A DNA stretch of 64,000 nt from Geothrix limicola (GCF_030268085.1 NZ_BSDE01000006.1:62491-126490), one strand, 5' to 3'. Shown: positions 1-9,200, numbered from the stretch's first letter. Notes: generated by a model from the sequence alone, not told the origin. Made by a program: numbers and translations.

Positions 1-588
1 GAGCCGGCCGCCGGCCTTCAGCACGCGATGGGCCTCGCGGAACACGCGGGGTTTGTCCGTCGTCAGGTTCACGACGCAGTTCGAGATGATGGCGTCCACC
101 GTGCCATCGGCCACGGGCAGGGTTTCGATGTCGCCCAGGCGGAACTCGACGTTCGCGTAGCCGTGGGTCTTCGCGAGGCCGGTGGCCCGCTCGATCATCT
201 GGGGCGTCATGTCGACGCCGATGACGCGGCCTTCGGGACCCACACGCTTCGAAGCGAGGAAGGCGTCGAAACCCGCGCCCGAACCCAGGTCCAGCACAGT
301 CTCGCCGGGCTGCAGCGAGGCCAGGGCGACGGGGTTGCCGCAGCCCAGGCCCAGGTTCGCGCCTTCGGGCACGGTTTCGAGATCCTGAGCCGCGTAGCCC
401 AATTCCAGGCTCGCCTCACCCGCCGAGCAGCACGAGGACGAGGAGGCTGGAGAGGCCGAGCAGCAGCTTGGCCGCGGCTCGGCCTGGGGGTCCGGGGGTG
501 TTTGCGCAGCGAGGGACCCCCGGAGGGAATTGGTCACGAAGCCGGCGTAACGCTCGCGGACGGCGGCCTTGATGGTTTGGGAATCCAT
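1..588 (-). CDS. arsM: Arsenite S-adenosylmethionine methyltransferase ArsM (3' part cut by window edge)
   Basis: Methylates As(III) using SAM. The frame runs from the ATG at 588 to the left edge without a stop (196 codons). Visible are the N-terminal ArsM cysteine pairs (SCCSAS and [10 protein letters not shown], Cys42-43 and Cys53-54), the family motif [14 protein letters not shown], the SAM-binding motif [10 protein letters not shown] and ISNCVVNL, which carries another conserved cysteine. Residues about 21-40 are an extra linker encoded by a dispersed two-hairpin element (453-523), sitting between the start of the protein and the first cysteine pair. It lies 66 bp downstream of an arsR gene on the same strand and is probably cotranscribed and arsenic-induced. 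The C-terminal third is outside the window. Confidence 0.93.
   Translation of the reverse strand, partial: MDSQTIKAAVRERYAGFVTNSLRGSLAAQTPPDPQAEPRPSCCSASPASSSSCCSAGEASLELGYAAQDLETVPEGANLGLGCGNPVALASLQPGETVLDLGSGAGFDAFLASKRVGPEGRVIGVDMTPQMIERATGLAKTHGYANVEFRLGDIETLPVADGTVDAIISNCVVNLTTDKPRVFREAHRVLKAGGRL
453..523 (-). repeat. Two-hairpin dispersed element, copy A, inside arsM
   Basis: Read on the minus strand: stem CCGGGGGT (523-516), 16-nt loop containing CTGCG, stem ACCCCCGG (499-492), then a CCCCC run and a second hairpin AGGCCGAGC/GCTCGGCCT (485-477 and 461-453). It keeps the arsM reading frame and codes for a proline-rich linker. It shares the invariant first stem and loop length with copies at 34177, 34292, 38049 and 49419. 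Confidence 0.75.
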
Positions 589-654
589 GGCGGTTCCTTT
601 CGACAGAGCTTTCCCGGGGACGCGAAGGCGTCCAGGACTCGGGAGGATGTGAGG

Positions 655-1014
655 TCAGTCCCTGCCGCAGCAGGGCGAAGGCTTGAGCTTGGTGCCGGAT
701 TTGGTTTCCGATTTGGACTCGGCGCCGCCGGAGCAGCAGTCCTGCCAGAGGTATTCGGTGAGGGCCCGCAGCGTGCCGAAGTCCGCGCGGTACCGCAGCG
801 TCGTGCCCTCCCGCGCCACCACGACGAGACCCGCCTCCGAAAGCGTGGCCAGGTGGTGGCTGAGGGTGGAGGCCGGGATGTCGAGGCGCGACTGCAGCTC
901 CCCGGCGGGCGTCCCCGCCTCGGGGCCCTGCACCACGCGGCGCAGGACGGACAGACGCACCGGATGCCCGAGGGCCTTCAGCTGCTCTGCCGCCTGTTCC
1001 ACGCGCCGGGTCAT
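655..1014 (-). CDS. arsR: ArsR-family arsenic-responsive repressor (with C-terminal cysteine pairs)
   Basis: Winged-helix ArsR/SmtB repressor, 119 aa. The recognition-helix region reads ASTLSHHLATLSEAGLV. It lacks the CVC motif of classical ArsR in the third helix but ends with DCCSGG and PCCGRD, two vicinal cysteine pairs in a C-terminal tail as in the Acidithiobacillus-type ArsR, so As(III) is probably sensed there. The ATG at 1014 is preferred over an upstream start because AGGAGG lies at 1020-1025. It heads a unit with arsM 66 bp downstream. An inverted repeat at 1065-1086 and a palindrome at 1031-1042 lie just upstream and are likely autoregulatory sites. Confidence 0.9.
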   Translation of the reverse strand: MTRRVEQAAEQLKALGHPVRLSVLRRVVQGPEAGTPAGELQSRLDIPASTLSHHLATLSEAGLVVVAREGTTLRYRADFGTLRALTEYLWQDCCSGGAESKSETKSGTKLKPSPCCGRD

Positions 1015-1030
1015 GGCTTCCTCCTGAGTT

Positions 1031-1042
1031 AATTCTAGAATT
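1031..1042. promoter_or_regulatory. 12-bp perfect palindrome upstream of arsR-arsM
   Basis: AATTCTAGAATT is a perfect palindrome in an A+T-rich patch 17 bp before the arsR start, just upstream of the Shine-Dalgarno sequence. It may be a secondary repressor site or simply part of the promoter. The role is inferred. Confidence 0.4.
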
Positions 1043-1064
1043 GTCGAAATAGTGTGCAAGATCT

Positions 1065-1086
1065 AATTTCGATTTTTTTCGAAATT
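1065..1086. promoter_or_regulatory. Putative ArsR operator upstream of arsR-arsM
   Basis: Perfect inverted repeat AATTTCGA-N6-TCGAAATT in an A+T-rich stretch, ending at the arsC stop codon and about 50 bp before the arsR ATG. Its core TTTCG-N8-CGAAA recurs with identical spacing at the start of the second arsR (4280-4297), which supports a shared ArsR operator. Confidence 0.6.
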
Positions 1087-1505
1087 CATGAAAGCCAGCC
1101 CCGCTGCTGCCCCAGGCCCTCGAGGCGAGAACGGACCTCGTCGCGGGCCCCACGGAACCGGGCCCTCAGATCCTCGGGCGTCAGCGCGGGATCCTCACTG
1201 GCCGGATCGGGGATGGGCCAGTGCAGCCGTTCGGCCCGGCCCAGGAAGGCGGGGCAGACTTCTTCCGCGCACAGCGTGATCACGAGATCCACGGTGGCGG
1301 GGTCGATGTCGGCCACGGACTTGGACTGATGGGTGGAGGCGTCGATGCCCAGCTCGGCCAGAGCTTCAATCGCATAGGGATTCACGCGGCTGGGGCGGCT
1401 GCCGGCGCTCTGGATGCGGAAGCCCGGGAAGAGCCGGCGCGCCAAGCCCTCGCCCAGCTGGGAGCGGGCGCTGTTGGCGACGCACAGGAACAGAATCGAT
1501 GCCAC
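1086..1505 (-). CDS. arsC: Arsenate reductase, low-molecular-weight phosphatase type (ArsC)
   Basis: Reduces arsenate to arsenite in the cytoplasm. It is a 139-aa LMW protein-tyrosine-phosphatase fold with the N-terminal P-loop C8-VANSA-R14 (CX5R) and a cysteine pair at Cys79 and Cys84 that can form the redox cascade of thioredoxin-coupled ArsC. The DP motif at 100-101 supplies the general acid. The start is GTG with GAGGTGA upstream, 9 bp after the preceding acetyltransferase stop. It is the last gene of the arsR-CMD-acr3-rhodanese-arsN-arsC unit; its product feeds arsenite to Acr3 and ArsM. Confidence 0.93.
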   Translation of the reverse strand: MASILFLCVANSARSQLGEGLARRLFPGFRIQSAGSRPSRVNPYAIEALAELGIDASTHQSKSVADIDPATVDLVITLCAEEVCPAFLGRAERLHWPIPDPASEDPALTPEDLRARFRGARDEVRSRLEGLGQQRGWLS

Positions 1506-1514
1506 GGTCTCACC

Positions 1515-1997
1515 TCAGAGCAGCAGTTCCCAGAAGCCCACGTCGATCCACCGATCAAATTTCCGTCCGGCCTCCCGCATGTGGCCGGATTTCCGGAAGC
1601 CGAGCTTCTCGTGGAGCCGCACGCTGGCCTCGTTGGGCAGGGCCAGGCCGCCCAGGACCAGGTGGAAGCCGCGACGACGAAGCTCCTCCAGGAGGGCCTG
1701 GTAGAGCGCCGTGCCGCGGCCCTGGCCGCCCTGCCCCATGGCGAAGTAGATGGCCGTCTCCGTCGAGTGGCGGTAGGCCGCACGGCTGCGCCAGACGGAG
1801 CTGTAGGTGTAGCCCAGCACGCGGCCCCCTTCCTCCCAGACGAGCCAGGGATAGGTCTCGGTCACCTGGGTGATGCGCGCGGCCATGTCGGCGGCCGTGA
1901 CCGGAACCTCCTCGAAGGTGATGGTCGTGTCGCGGATGTAGGGGTTGTAGATGTCGGCCAGGGCCGGGGCGTCCTCGAGCGTCACGGGGCGGATCAT
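1515..1997 (-). CDS. arsN1: GNAT N-acetyltransferase, ArsN1/phosphinothricin-acetyltransferase type
   Basis: 160-aa GNAT protein of the PAT/Bar family: N-terminal MIRPVTLEDAPALADIYN, central substrate segment, acetyl-CoA loop GQGGQGRGTALYQ, and C-terminal LGFRKSGHMREAG. PAT-like enzymes encoded in arsenic operons (ArsN1) acetylate the amino group of arsinothricin, an organoarsenical glutamate analogue. That substrate is inferred from location and family. Its ATG overlaps the rhodanese stop (ATGA), implying translational coupling. A longer start at 2063 would run into the rhodanese gene and is less likely. Confidence 0.78.
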   Translation of the reverse strand: MIRPVTLEDAPALADIYNPYIRDTTITFEEVPVTAADMAARITQVTETYPWLVWEEGGRVLGYTYSSVWRSRAAYRHSTETAIYFAMGQGGQGRGTALYQALLEELRRRGFHLVLGGLALPNEASVRLHEKLGFRKSGHMREAGRKFDRWIDVGFWELLL

Positions 1998-2437
1998 GGC
2001 GTTCCTCGGTGGGCGGGTTCGTCGGACGGACGCTTCTTGCGGGGCCTCAGGACGCAGGGGCATTCCCCATGCAGGAGAGCCTCGGCGTCCGTGGCCACGG
2101 GCAGCCCCGCCTGGTCCCAGGCGAGCATGCCCCCGTTCAGGCAGGCGATCTGGGTGAAGCCGTGCGCCAGCAGCAGGTGCGCGGCCTCGCGAAGGTAGAC
2201 CCCCGAACTATCGGCCAGCAGCAGGGGCCGATCCGCTGGAAGGTGAGACCACAATTCCTCCAGATCCCGGTGGGGCACGTGCACGGTCTCCGGCACCTGG
2301 AAGGCCTTCATCTCCATGAGCTCATTCGAGCGCAGATCCAGCAGCACGGCGCCTTCGCGAAGGGTTTCGAGGGCCTCCTTCGGGGAGAGGAAGCGCAGTC
2401 CCTGGATCAGCATCCCCCTTCCCTCGAAGACATCCAC
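1994..2437 (-). CDS. Rhodanese-like protein with degenerate active site
   Basis: 147 aa with a single rhodanese fold (ALETLREGAVLLDLR, VHVPHRDLEELW, LLLAHGFTQIACLNGGM, WDQAGLPV). The catalytic loop that normally reads CxxGxR is DSSGVY here (position 76 onward), so both the sulfur-carrying Cys and the Arg are absent. The C-terminal tail instead has HGECPC. Sulfurtransferase activity is therefore unlikely; binding or scaffolding is possible. GGAGGT lies 9 nt before the ATG, overlapping the end of acr3. It is embedded between acr3 and arsN1 in the arsenic operon. Confidence 0.8.
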   Translation of the reverse strand: MDVFEGRGMLIQGLRFLSPKEALETLREGAVLLDLRSNELMEMKAFQVPETVHVPHRDLEELWSHLPADRPLLLADSSGVYLREAAHLLLAHGFTQIACLNGGMLAWDQAGLPVATDAEALLHGECPCVLRPRKKRPSDEPAHRGTP

Positions 2438-2440
2438 GAC

Positions 2441-3535
2441 TCACCTCCGGTTGGGATCCACGGTGGGACAGCAGGTGACGGCCGACACGTCGCCCCCCTC
2501 GCCTGGATACCAGCGCTTCTTCAGCCAGAGCGCCACGTTCACCAGGCTGATGAGCACCGGCACTTCCACGAGGGGACCGATGACGGCGGCGAAGGCCGCG
2601 CCGTGGCCCAGGCCGAAGGTGGCCACGGCCACGGCGATGGCCAGTTCGAAGTTGTTGCTGGCCGCCGTGAAGCTCAGCGTCGCGCTCTGCGGATAATTGG
2701 CACCGGCCTTTTTCGACAGCCAGAAGCTCAGCAGGAACATCACGAGGAAGTAGATGAGCAGCGGCAGGGCCACGCGCAGCACGTCGGTCGGTCGCGCGAG
2801 GATCTGGCGGCCCTGAAGGCTGAACATGGCGACGATGGTGAAGAGCAGCGCGATAAGCGTGATGGGGCTGATCTTCGGCACGAAGACGCGGTGGTACCAG
2901 TCGAGCCCCTTGATGCCACCCAGCAGCTTCCGCGTGAGGTAGCCCGCAATGAAGGGAATCCCCAGGTAGATGAAGACGCTGGTGGCGATCTGGCCGATGG
3001 TGATGTCCACCCGCGCGCCCTGCAGGCCCAGCCTGGGTGGCAGCACGGTGATGAAGAGCCAGGCGTAGACGCTGAAGAAGAGCACCTGGAAGATCGAATT
3101 GAAGGCGACGAGGCCCGCGCAGTATTCGGTATCGCCCTTGGCCAGGTCGTTCCACACGATGACCATGGCGATGCAGCGGGCCAGACCGATGAGGATGAGG
3201 CCCACCATGAGCTCGGGTCGGTCGCGCAGGAAGAGGATGGCGAGGCCCGTCATCAGCAGGGGCCCGATGATCCAGTTCTGCAGCAGCGACAGCCCCAGCA
3301 CCCGGCGGTTCTCGAAGACCAGGTGCAGTTCCTCGTAGCGCACCTTGGCCAGGGGCGGATACATCATCACGATGAGGCCGATGGCCAGGGGCACGCTGGT
3401 CGTTCCCACGTTCCAGGCGTTGAGGGCCGTGTTGAAGCCCGGCGCGAAACGGCCCATGAGGATGCCCGCCGCCATGGCCAGAAAGATCCACAGGGTGAGG
3501 TAGCGATCGAGGAAGGACAGCCGGCCCGTGGACAT
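2441..3535 (-). CDS. acr3: Acr3-family arsenite efflux permease
   Basis: Integral membrane As(III)/H+ antiporter, 364 aa with about ten hydrophobic segments. Family hallmarks are the conserved cysteine in [15 protein letters not shown] (Cys121) and the glutamate in [13 protein letters not shown]. Its C-terminal tail carries an extra vicinal pair ([10 protein letters not shown]). It lies 9 bp after the CMD-like gene and 3 bp before the rhodanese gene, so it is part of one operon. It expels arsenite produced by ArsC. Confidence 0.95.
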   Translation of the reverse strand: MSTGRLSFLDRYLTLWIFLAMAAGILMGRFAPGFNTALNAWNVGTTSVPLAIGLIVMMYPPLAKVRYEELHLVFENRRVLGLSLLQNWIIGPLLMTGLAILFLRDRPELMVGLILIGLARCIAMVIVWNDLAKGDTEYCAGLVAFNSIFQVLFFSVYAWLFITVLPPRLGLQGARVDITIGQIATSVFIYLGIPFIAGYLTRKLLGGIKGLDWYHRVFVPKISPITLIALLFTIVAMFSLQGRQILARPTDVLRVALPLLIYFLVMFLLSFWLSKKAGANYPQSATLSFTAASNNFELAIAVAVATFGLGHGAAFAAVIGPLVEVPVLISLVNVALWLKKRWYPGEGGDVSAVTCCPTVDPNRR

Positions 3536-3544
3536 CGCAGCCTC

Positions 3545-3871
3545 CTAGTGGCAGTCGCAGTCTTCGCCGCAGTCGCCCTTCTGCCCCCCGGCATCCTCGC
3601 AGGCACATCCGCCGCCGCAGCATCCGCCGCCCTCGGTGAGCGTGGATTCCGCGAGCGCCATCATGATCGAGTGGGGGTCGCCCTTCACGCGCAAGGCCAT
3701 GTTCACGGCCTCGATCATGGTCTCCTTGGAGACGCCGAGGGCTTCCAGGCGCGACTGGTGGGCGCGGAAGGCGCGCTCGGCGTTGGAGCCGATGGCCGCG
3801 CCCAGGGCGATGAGGTTGAGGGTGATTTCGCTGAGGCCGGTCTCGAGCTGGGGATCGGTCTGGGTGGTCAT
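3545..3871 (-). CDS. Carboxymuconolactone-decarboxylase-like small protein with cysteine-rich tail
   Basis: 108 aa. Residues about 12-75 resemble the helical AhpD/CMD fold (GAAIGSNAERAFRAH, GVSKETMIEAVNMALRVKG). The redox CxxC expected inside that segment is replaced by residues such as N-A-E-R, so the usual peroxidase chemistry is missing. The last 25 residues hold seven cysteines (84, 85, 89, 91, 101, 105, 107) with glycine and acid spacers, resembling a metal or arsenite-binding tail. It lies between arsR and acr3. A role as an As(III) carrier or buffer is inferred from the cysteines and the location only. Confidence 0.78.
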   Translation of the reverse strand: MTTQTDPQLETGLSEITLNLIALGAAIGSNAERAFRAHQSRLEALGVSKETMIEAVNMALRVKGDPHSIMMALAESTLTEGGGCCGGGCACEDAGGQKGDCGEDCDCH

Positions 3872-3896
3872 GAAGGCTCCTTGGGACAGTGAAGAA

Positions 3897-4280
3897 TTAA
3901 GCGGGTTTGGATCTCGGCGCGGGGCAGCCGTCGGGATCGCAGGTCTCGCAGCGGAGGGCGCGCGCCTGGGCGCGATCCCGGGCCAGTTCCTCCCGGGCGG
4001 CGGCCATGAGGGGCCAGAGGGCCTCCAGCACGGGGCGGGCGGCGGCTTCTTCGGCGAGGGCCACGTGCACCCAGCGTCCCACCTTCCACTCGCGGACGAG
4101 GCCCGTGCGGCGCAGGCCCGTGAGGTGTTCCGAGACCGTGGAGGGCGCCAGGCCTAGCACTTCGGCCACTTCGCAGACACAGAGCTCGCCGTCACGCAGC
4201 AGCGCGAGGATGCGCAGGCGCACAGGGTGGGCCAGGGCCTTGAGGGTGCCCACGAGGGGGCGGAGGGTGTCCGTCGTCAT
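3897..4280 (-). CDS. arsR: ArsR-family arsenite-responsive repressor (CVC type)
   Basis: 127-aa winged-helix repressor with ELCVCEVAEVLGLAPSTVSEHL: the CVC pair in the third helix is the classical As(III)/Sb(III) sensing site. A second cysteine cluster, RCETCDPDGCP, is near the C-terminus. It is the first gene of the six-gene arsenic unit, 25 bp before the CMD-like gene. The putative operator TTTCG-N8-CGAAA (4280-4297) overlaps the start codon, so repression and translation initiation share the site. The Shine-Dalgarno sequence is weak. Confidence 0.92.
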   Translation of the reverse strand: MTTDTLRPLVGTLKALAHPVRLRILALLRDGELCVCEVAEVLGLAPSTVSEHLTGLRRTGLVREWKVGRWVHVALAEEAAARPVLEALWPLMAAAREELARDRAQARALRCETCDPDGCPAPRSKPA

Positions 4281-4297
4281 TTCGCACTTTTCCGAAA
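4280..4297. promoter_or_regulatory. Putative ArsR operator at second arsR start
   Basis: Inverted repeat TTTCG-N8-CGAAA overlapping the first base of the arsR start codon. The same half-sites and spacing occur in the 1065-1086 operator upstream of arsR-arsM. Between here and 4380 lies the divergent promoter region shared with the peptidase gene. Confidence 0.5.
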
Positions 4298-4380
4298 CAA
4301 TTCCAGGTTACGCCAAATCCAGATCCTTGTCATACCTCAAAATGTGATGTTAGCTAGGGGCACCCCTCCCAGGAGTTCCC

Positions 4381-5880
4381 ATGCCGCGGTTCCCCTCCGC
4401 CCTGCTCGTGGTCGCCGCGAGCCTGGCTCTCCAGGCCCAGGCCCCTGGCCGGATCACGCCGGCCCCGGCCCCCTCGCCGGTGCCCCTGCTGGCCAGCTAT
4501 CCCGACACACCCGCCGGCCGGCTCATGAAGGAGATCAAGGAGCACGCCGAGCTGGTGGCCTACGTGGAGTACCTCACGGATCAGATCGGGCCTCGCCTCA
4601 CGGGCTCCGAGCAGCTGCGCGCCGCCCAGCGCTGGGCCATGGCGGAGATGAAGAAGCTCGGCGCCGAGCAGGTGCACGAGGAGGCCTACGAGTTCGGCCT
4701 GGCCTGGAGCCGCGGCGTGGATTCCGCGCGCCTGCTCACCCAGAACGGCCTCCGCTTCCGCGTGGATCAGCAGGCCTGGACCCCCGGCACCCGCGGTCCC
4801 CTGCAGGGCGAGCTGATGCTCGTGGACGCCCGCAACCTCGACGAACTGAAGGCCTACCATGGGCAGCTCAAGGGCAAGATCCTGCTGCGTTCGAACCCCT
4901 TCGACAAGCGCCCGCCCATGCCCCGGCGCAATGGCGGCGACATGCTGGCCTTCCAGGCGGAGCGGGACGCCATGACCCAGTTCCTGCTCGAGGAGGGCGC
5001 CCTGGCCGTCCTCTCCATGTCACCCCGGAAAAACGGCCTGAGTTTCACCACCAGCGGTCCGGGCCGCGATCCCAAGAAGCCCGCCCTTCCTTCGGCCACC
5101 GTACCCCAGGAGCCCTACAAGATGCTGCTGCGCCAGGTGGCGGCCAAGGAGCCCGTGCGGCTCGAGCTCAACCTGGGCGGTGCGTTTTCGGCCAAGCCCG
5201 TCCAGGCCACCAACGTGATCGGCGAGATCCGCGGCAGCGAAAGGCCCGATGAGATCGTCGTGGTCGGCGCCCACCTGGACAGTTGGGATCTCGGCACCGG
5301 CGCCACGGACAACGCCACCGGCAGCTCCGTCTGCCTGGAGGTGCTCCGCGCCTTCCAGGCCACGGGCCTGAAGCCCAAGCGCACGATCCGCGTCGTGCTC
5401 TTCAGCGGTGAGGAGGAGGGCCTCCTCGGTTCGCGCGCCTACGTCGAAGCCCACAAGGCCGAACTGGATGCCATCCAGGCCGTGCTCGTCCACGACATGG
5501 GCACCGGCATGGTGCGGGGTTTCGATCTGCAGGCCCGCGAAAACGCCCGCGGCCTCATGGCCCAGGCCATCGCCCCCGCCAACGATCTGGGCGTGCGCGA
5601 GCTATCGCTGCGCGTCATGAACAGCACGGATCACGCGCCCTTCGACCGCGCCGGCGTGCCCGCCTTCGCCGCCATCCAGGATCCCGTGGACTACTTCGAA
5701 GGCACCCACCACAGCCAGATGGACTACGCCGACCACCTGCAGCCCGACCAGCTCGTGCAGGGCGCCCAGGCCATGGCCGCCACGGCCTGGGAGCTGGCGA
5801 ACATGGAGGCCCGCCTGCCCCATGGCGTCGTGCCGCGCCCCGCCCGCCCGGCCGCGGAAGCGCCCCAGACCGCGCACTGA
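4381..5880 (+). CDS. Secreted M28-family zinc metallopeptidase
   Basis: 499 aa with an N-terminal signal peptide (cleavage near ALQAQA), a PA-like insert and an M28 peptidase domain. Visible zinc-site motifs are GAHLDSWDLGTGATDNATG, SGEEEGLLGSRAY, VLVHDMGTG and THHSQMDYADH. It is probably an exported aminopeptidase or carboxypeptidase degrading peptides in the periplasm or outside. AGGAG precedes the ATG. It is divergent from the arsenic operon and stands alone; substrate unknown. Confidence 0.9.
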   Translation: MPRFPSALLVVAASLALQAQAPGRITPAPAPSPVPLLASYPDTPAGRLMKEIKEHAELVAYVEYLTDQIGPRLTGSEQLRAAQRWAMAEMKKLGAEQVHEEAYEFGLAWSRGVDSARLLTQNGLRFRVDQQAWTPGTRGPLQGELMLVDARNLDELKAYHGQLKGKILLRSNPFDKRPPMPRRNGGDMLAFQAERDAMTQFLLEEGALAVLSMSPRKNGLSFTTSGPGRDPKKPALPSATVPQEPYKMLLRQVAAKEPVRLELNLGGAFSAKPVQATNVIGEIRGSERPDEIVVVGAHLDSWDLGTGATDNATGSSVCLEVLRAFQATGLKPKRTIRVVLFSGEEEGLLGSRAYVEAHKAELDAIQAVLVHDMGTGMVRGFDLQARENARGLMAQAIAPANDLGVRELSLRVMNSTDHAPFDRAGVPAFAAIQDPVDYFEGTHHSQMDYADHLQPDQLVQGAQAMAATAWELANMEARLPHGVVPRPARPAAEAPQTAH

Positions 5881-6216
5881 CACCAACGCTCATGCGGTGC
5901 TGAGCCTCTCACGGAACCGCTCCGCAGAGGCGCGGCTCGGCCGAGGTGATTCGGAGGCAGAGAAAAACCATTCAGAGCATTTGAATATCTGGCGTTGACG
6001 CGGCTATGATTCCGGCATTCACGGAATACCGTGCATTCTTTTACCAATTTCAGATCGTTGGGTTTCCTTCGCCGGCCGAACCCGTGGGCCTGCGGTGAAA
6101 ACCACGTTTCCCCCGACGCTCGTCAGGGCGAAAGAAGCCCTTCTGTACCTGCCGAAGGGTCGTCGGCCCGCCCACCCCTCGAGAGGCCAACACCCCGTTG
6201 ATCCACGGAGGATCCC
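5881..6216. other. 336-bp intergenic region upstream of the patatin-like gene
   Basis: No gene is supported here. It holds a plausible sigma-70 promoter, TTGAAT then 18 bp then TATGAT (ending at about 6010), followed by a small hairpin CACGG-AATA-CCGTG at 6020-6033. The rest is a leader of about 190 bp up to the patatin-like gene, whose function is unknown. Confidence 0.4.
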
Positions 6217-9200
6217 ATGGCTAGCCAACAGCCGCATCAGCCAAGGCGCCTGGTGAAAGTCTCCGCCTCCCCGGCCTGCTACACCTCCGCCGGTTGGGGG
6301 GCCTTCCCGGCCCGGCTTCGCCTCAGGGAAGCTCGGCTGCTCGTGAAGCGCCGCCGCCTGGCCTTTCCCGATCTGTCCAAGGCGGAGTGCAAGGCCCTTC
6401 CCCGCGTGGGACTGGCCCTCTCCGGCGGGGGCATCCGCAGTGCGACCTTCTCCCTGGGCATCCTGCAGGCCCTGGCCCGCCTGGGACAGATTCCGCGGGT
6501 GGACTACCTTTCGACCGTGAGCGGGGGCGGCTATGTGGGCACCTTCCTGGGCGCCCTCTACCAATCGCGCCATCCCGACGCCAAGAAGGCCCCCGTGACG
6601 CGCTGGAACAGCCCGGATCTCGTCCAGAAACAGCTCCTGCGGACCCGGGACATGCCCATCCGTTTCCTGCGAGAAAATGGCCGCTACCTCACGCCCGGCG
6701 GCTCGGGCGACGCGCTGCTGGCAGGCGGCGTCACCCTCCGCAACTTCGCCGCGCTGCAGCTGGTGCTGGGCCTCTTCGCCCTGATGGTGTTCCTGGGCAT
6801 GGACCTGTTCAGGATTTCCTTGGACCTGTCCGCGAGCCGGCTTCCCGCCACGGTCCAGAGGCTCGCGGCCGGAAGCGTGATCACGGGGGCCTTCTGGTGG
6901 AGCCCCTGGTTCCTGTTTCCTGCCCTCATCTTCCTGATTTGGGTGGTTCCCACAGGGTGGGCCTACTGGCTGGTGCACCGCTGGAAGGTCCAGCATCCAG
7001 GCTGGCCGCCCCTGCTCACGATGACGGGGATCGGGCTCCTGGGCGCCCTCGCCATGGCGCCTGGTCACCCATGGCTCACCTCGAACCTCGCCGCGCTCTT
7101 CGGCGGAAACACGCGGCTCGTCTGCAGCGTGGTGACCGCCACATCCCTCCTCACCCTGGGTTATTTCGGCGCCGCCACGGGACTGGCGCTCTGGCGGAAC
7201 GCCAGGGATAAGGAGCCCGATGAGGACCTCATTCTCGGGCCGCGTCGCCGCCTGTCGGAATGGCTGAGGCTCGGCCTCCTGGCCACGCTGCTGGGCCTCT
7301 ACGCCGCGAGCTTGGATTCCTTGGCACAGAGCGCCTACGCGGCCGTCGCCATCGAAGCCGAGCGTGCGAGCCACGGGATGTGGCGTGCCCTGGTGGATCT
7401 CGGCGGGCAGTGGATCGCCATGCTGGCCGCGCCCCTGGCCTTCCTCATCGCCAAGGGCCGACCCATCGTCGAGTTCATGGAGAAGCGGATCCTTCCGAAG
7501 GACCGCACGCCATCCGTGCCCTGGGGCCTCGTGGCCGGCCTGGGGGCCATCCTGCTGGCCACCGTCCTCCTCCTGGCCGTGGCCTTCACGGAGAAAGGCA
7601 TCGCCTGGGGCTGGAAGTCCCCCCTGATCAAGCCGGAAGAAACCCACCAGCGGCTGCCCACCCCCGAAGCCAAGGAGAGCCACAAAGCCATCTCCCTCCA
7701 TCCCAAATTACGAAAGCCTGCCGGCCCTCCCGTCGAGGCGCCTCAGCTCGTTCCCGCTCCTCAGCCCGTTCCCAATCCAGAGCCGACAGAATCCCAACCC
7801 ACCGTCGACCGCATGCTTCCGGCTCCCCTGACGGTCGCCTTTGTCATCGTCCTGCTGTTGAGCCTGGCCGTGGGCCACACCTACGAATTCCTCAACCTCT
7901 CCTCGCTTGGGCCCTACTACTCCTCGATGCTCACGCGGGCCTATCTGGGCGCTTCCAACTGGGTCCGGCATGCCGAGCGCAGAAACCCCGGTTTCGTGGT
8001 CGCGGGCGATGACATCTTCCATGAGGGTCTTCCCGATTGCACGGGCTACGCGCCGCACACCGCCGGCGGGCCCCTGCACCTGGTCAATGTGTGCTTGAAC
8101 GAGACGTTCGGTGGTGAATCGGACGTGAATCAGCGGGACCGCCATGGCCTGGGTCTGGCGGTGGGTCCGGCATCCTACAGCGTGGGCGTGAATCACCATG
8201 CCATTCAGCTCCGCCACCACGCCGATGCCGGCCTGGACGAGCGCCCCGAAGGTGCCTTCGGCGTGTTCCACGTGAAGGAAGGTTGCTTCAGCCCGGAAAT
8301 CCTCACCATGGGACGCTGGATGAGCATCTCCGGAGCCGCGGCCAGCACGGGCATGGGCATGCGGACGAGCCCCGGGCTCAGCCTCCTCTGCGGCGTCTTC
8401 AACGTGCGGCTGGGGTACTGGTGGGACAGCGGCGTGGGCGCCGGCAATCGGGAAGGCGAGATCTGGCGCTTGCGCTGGTCCACGATTCCCAGGCTCCTCT
8501 TCCCGGTCCAGTGCCACCTCCTCGATGAATTCGCCGCCCACTTCCCCGGCACCTCGCGCCAGAAGTGGTACCTCAGCGATGGCGGCCACTTCGAAAACCT
8601 CGGAGCCTACGAACTCATCCGCCGGCGCATCCCCTTGATCATCGTGGTGGATGCCAGCGCCGACCCCGACTACGCATTCGAAGACCTGAACAACCTGGTC
8701 CGCAAAGCCCGCACCGATTTTGGTGCCGAGATCAGCTTCCTCGATTCCGGAGAACTGGATCAGCTGAAGGAGAACCCCGCGATGGAAGGCTGGTCCTGCA
8801 TCGGCCCCCTCGAACATCTGCGCCGCGGGAAAGAGAAAGAAGGTGTCTTCCAGTCCGACCAGAAGGACGTTTCCAAGGTCCATGCCGCCTTGGCGCGCAT
8901 CCGATACGACACCCCGCTGCCCGGCCCGGCCCTCGGAGCCTGGGAAAAGGTTCAGCGGGAGACCTGCCACGCCGACGGCGCCTGGATGCTGTACATCAAG
9001 CCCACACTACGGAAGGACGCGGATCTGCCGTTGGACGTCATCCGCTACCACGAAACCCACGCCGCCTTCCCCCACGAAACCACGGGGGACCAGTTCTTCG
9101 ATGAAGCCCAGTGGGAAAGCTACCGACGCCTGGGTGAATTCATCGGTCTCCACGTGCTGGGCGTGGGCCGGGAGGAGGATTCGAGTTCCTGGACCCCGGG

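Noticed and set aside
2009-3892. Plus-strand open frame across the arsenic operon
   Set aside because: Antisense to acr3, rhodanese and the CMD-like gene, all with recognisable motifs and ribosome sites.
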